Source: Tretioscincus oriximinensis
Taxonomy: Eukaryota > Chordata > Lepidosauria > Squamata > Gymnophthalmidae
Reading direction: 5' to 3'
Assembly: GCA_022410635.1 (NCBI GenBank)
Contig: JAJVDF010000262.1
Span: 776,673-840,672 of the forward strand
DNA: 64,000 bases
A program made the position numbers and the translations under genes. The notes beneath the pieces are model-generated. The model did not search any database and was not told the origin of the DNA. It saw nothing but the letters and a program-made list of their open reading frames with translations. Of this stretch, positions 61,705 through 64,000 are shown in pieces (within the stretch, counting starts at the first letter, position 1; each line of letters begins with the position of its first letter).

Positions 61705-64000
61705 GTAAGAAAAGGGGTTGACTACGTTGTTCAATGCATTAAGGCTGCATCCATACAGCACTTGATTATTCGGGTTTATTGATGAGGCAGTTTATCAGTT
61801 TAACACTTTTTAATTCACGATCTTTACAGTGTATTCTGAGTTTGTCATTCTGTGTGTTCCTGACAAGACAGATTTTCTGAGCACATGATCCAGTCTCCTG
61901 TCGGTGCCTCTTCTCAAATGCTATTGGGTAGATTGCTGTCAATATCAGATGCATTCCATCTTCTTGATGGTTTGTAAGGGAATGTCAATCAAGCATTCAA
62001 GTAATCAAATATCATAAACTAGTTTCTCTTTCCAGCTTAGTAGCAGCTAAAATTTAATTCATGCATAAGCATTCTTGTAGTTTCTCGCCAAAACTGTCCA
62101 CATGTTACAGCTTTTCTGCAATAACTCTATATAGCCATTCAAAAGCTGTTTTTCCTGATAAATCAATATTCCAGTAAATCGATTCTAAAACCCAAACTAG
62201 TTTATATAAAAAGCTGGTGTGGCAAACTTTGGGTTCAGCCTGAATGAATTATAGGGGGTTTACATCTTACAGTGGCAAAGGGCATGGAGGATTGTCAGCT
62301 AAAATAACACATTAAAATGTGGTTGGTGTGTTAAATCAATTAATGCATTCAGTTTGCTATAGAGATATGCATGTATGCACTTAATTCCCCTAGGCATTCA
62401 CATGGAAGACATGTGAGAATGACTCATCTATTCATGTGGGCTGCCACTGTTGGTGAAAATGAAGTGTAGGGAAAGCATGTGTGTGAGGGAGCTTGTGTAA
62501 CTGTTATGAAGATTGGAACCCCTTGAGAAAATAGGAAATTATTAATAGCATAGAGGTGCAAGGACTGTTACAAAAGCTTGCAGCCAAATCTCTGTTGTGT
62601 GATACCAACCTTTTTTATGCAGATTTTTTTTTGCTTCTCTACAGAATGAAAAAAAACCTGCTCTGCATCAGTGGTTTATATTTGGGGGAAAACAAAATTA
62701 TTTTTTCTATTCAGTGGATGGAGGGCTATCTATCCTTTTCTTGGCTAGTGAATAGACATGTGATGTTGAAAATTCTTTACAATAAAGTTCCAGGCTGATT
62801 ACACAAATATGTTTTTCATACCATGATCCATTAAAGCTGTTTCTGAAACATCTCGGTATATTCTTGAGTCATATCTACTGTGAACAGATTGAAACCTGTC
62901 TATAAATTGTCCTGCAGTGTTCAAAAATGTTCAGGAGCAGTGCCAATATAGTTTTCAGGTGTTGCTTTCTGGCCTGGTTTGCCCCACACTTGTGTACTTT
63001 AAGCAACATCCCTTACTCAGTTATGGCTAGGGATTGATATCTGGATGCAAGGCTAGGAATGAATTATCCTGATCATTGTTGGACAGAATCGGGGATGTTC
63101 CAGTGTTCAGCATAGAAATGGACCAAATCAGCTTGATTATTGACTAGCCTGAAAATGTCTTGGTTGACAGTTTAAGTCAGGAAGTGTGAACCTAACCACA
63201 GATAAGTAAAGCACGGGGGTTCTTCATGAAGCCAATAGAAACTTTTAGTAGTGAATGCCTTTATTCTTTTAAAAAAACTATGCTTACTTCTTCTGTTTTC
63301 ATAGCCCATCCACAAAAGAAAACATTTCTGATTTATATATTCAGCCGTTCTTTTTATTTTGTCATAAGAAAATAAATAAAACATTGTATTCAGGAGGGTA
63401 AATCTCTATCACGTGGAGATTTAAGACATTTCAGCTGTCTTAAGAAATTTAAGACATTTCAGTTGTGCTGGAATTCTGTTACTAGGATTTCTTTGCGTCA
63501 TTTATAGCAAACGATCAACTAACTGATAAAATTGCCATCAATGTATGTTTTCAAGGAAGTATAAGATGGGATGACCACATGGTGGAAAAGTTGCATTCCA
63601 TTTAGTGTACTCTAGTATACTTTCCACTTTTAATAACAAAATAGTGGCAACCATTTAAAAATAGTTTGTGAGCAGGAAGAACTATCATTTAACGCAAACA
63701 GTCTTTGCTAAAAGCTAAGAATTCAGTCCCCCACTGTTATTGCTGTTAATAAAGGAAGGTAGTAACCGAAGGCTCATGTTATCCATAGGGCACAGTGGTG
63801 CAAGAGCTTTGGTGTTTCAATAGTTCAAAACCCATGTGTTGGCCATTGAGAGGGCTGAGCGTCCTCTACTGGCCTCAGCTTCAGCCAACCTAGCTGAGTA
63901 ATTTAAAAGTACTACCACAACGTGGTGTGGAAGATAGACTAGATGCAGTGCTTTTTTTCCAGCACAAAAGGTGCCGGAACTAACACCGGCGGCGGGGGGC
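61705..64000 (+). other. EPB41L1: EPB41L1 next intron, 5' part (runs off the window)
   Basis: It begins with donor GTAAGA. No further 4.1 exon (expected to start with the Lys-His-Gly-Arg-Gly stretch of FERM F1) is seen before 64000. Recognisable content is a GGCTGCATCCA motif at 61743 and a truncated tRNA-like SINE near 63788-63945. The last bases turn GC-rich at the window edge. Confidence 0.75.
63788..63945 (+). mobile_element. Truncated tRNA-like SINE (sense, diverged)
   Basis: GGGCACAGTGGTGCAAGAGC and ATAGTTCAAAACCC sit at A- and B-box positions. CTTCAGCCAACCTAGCTGAG and AACGTGGTGTGGAAGATAGA resemble the body of the Sauria-type copy at 27217. The BovB-like tail is missing. Confidence 0.6.

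Noticed and set aside
61543..61782. 80-codon frame as a complete small protein
   Set aside because: Similarity to 4.1N ends exactly at the GTAAGA donor (61705). The remaining residues are intron read-through.

Overview
This window is nuclear genomic DNA of a vertebrate, most likely a squamate reptile (lizard, gecko or snake). The evidence is an AT-rich, repeat-dense, gene-poor sequence in which BovB (RTE), CR1/L3-like, L2-like and L1-like LINE remnants occur together with a Sauria-type tRNA SINE whose tail is BovB-like. The species itself cannot be read from the window. Isolated N bases throughout indicate unresolved positions in a draft assembly.

Only one host gene is supported. Two + strand coding exons of EPB41L1 (protein 4.1N, a spectrin-actin/membrane linker of neurons) are present. 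The exon with the start codon is 53818-54020 (ATG at 53832). The next is 61540-61704, which enters the FERM domain. Both have good splice signals and are phase 0 at the coding junctions, separated by a 7.5 kb intron. The 53.8 kb before the ATG exon is a 5' intron and/or upstream DNA, and the sequence after 61705 is the next intron. No further coding exon was recognised.

Region by region. 1-15.8 kb: unique AT-rich DNA with L2-like, CR1-like and BovB fragments. 15.8-17.4 kb: the most unusual locus, two hAT DNA transposons placed end to end and sharing the 8-bp target motif NTCTAGAG. The first holds a nested retro-insertion with its own 13-bp target duplication. The second is GC-rich and carries what looks like a captured first exon, with splice donor, of a ZDHHC15-like palmitoyltransferase gene, plus a GC-rich minisatellite. 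17.4-33 kb: L2, three Sauria-type SINEs and a possible conserved non-coding block. 33-38 kb: two TA-flanked MITEs, a CR1 end and a 30-bp perfect inverted repeat. 42-46.3 kb: a mosaic of CR1/L3-like LINE pieces, an antisense L1-like fragment and an 879-bp solo LTR. 47.7 kb: a tRNA SINE with an L2-like tail. 49.8-64 kb: L2 copies, a second solo LTR next to a CR1 end, and the EPB41L1 exons.

No complete transposable-element gene, rRNA, functional tRNA or CRISPR array was found. Most long open frames here are chance frames or repeat remnants.
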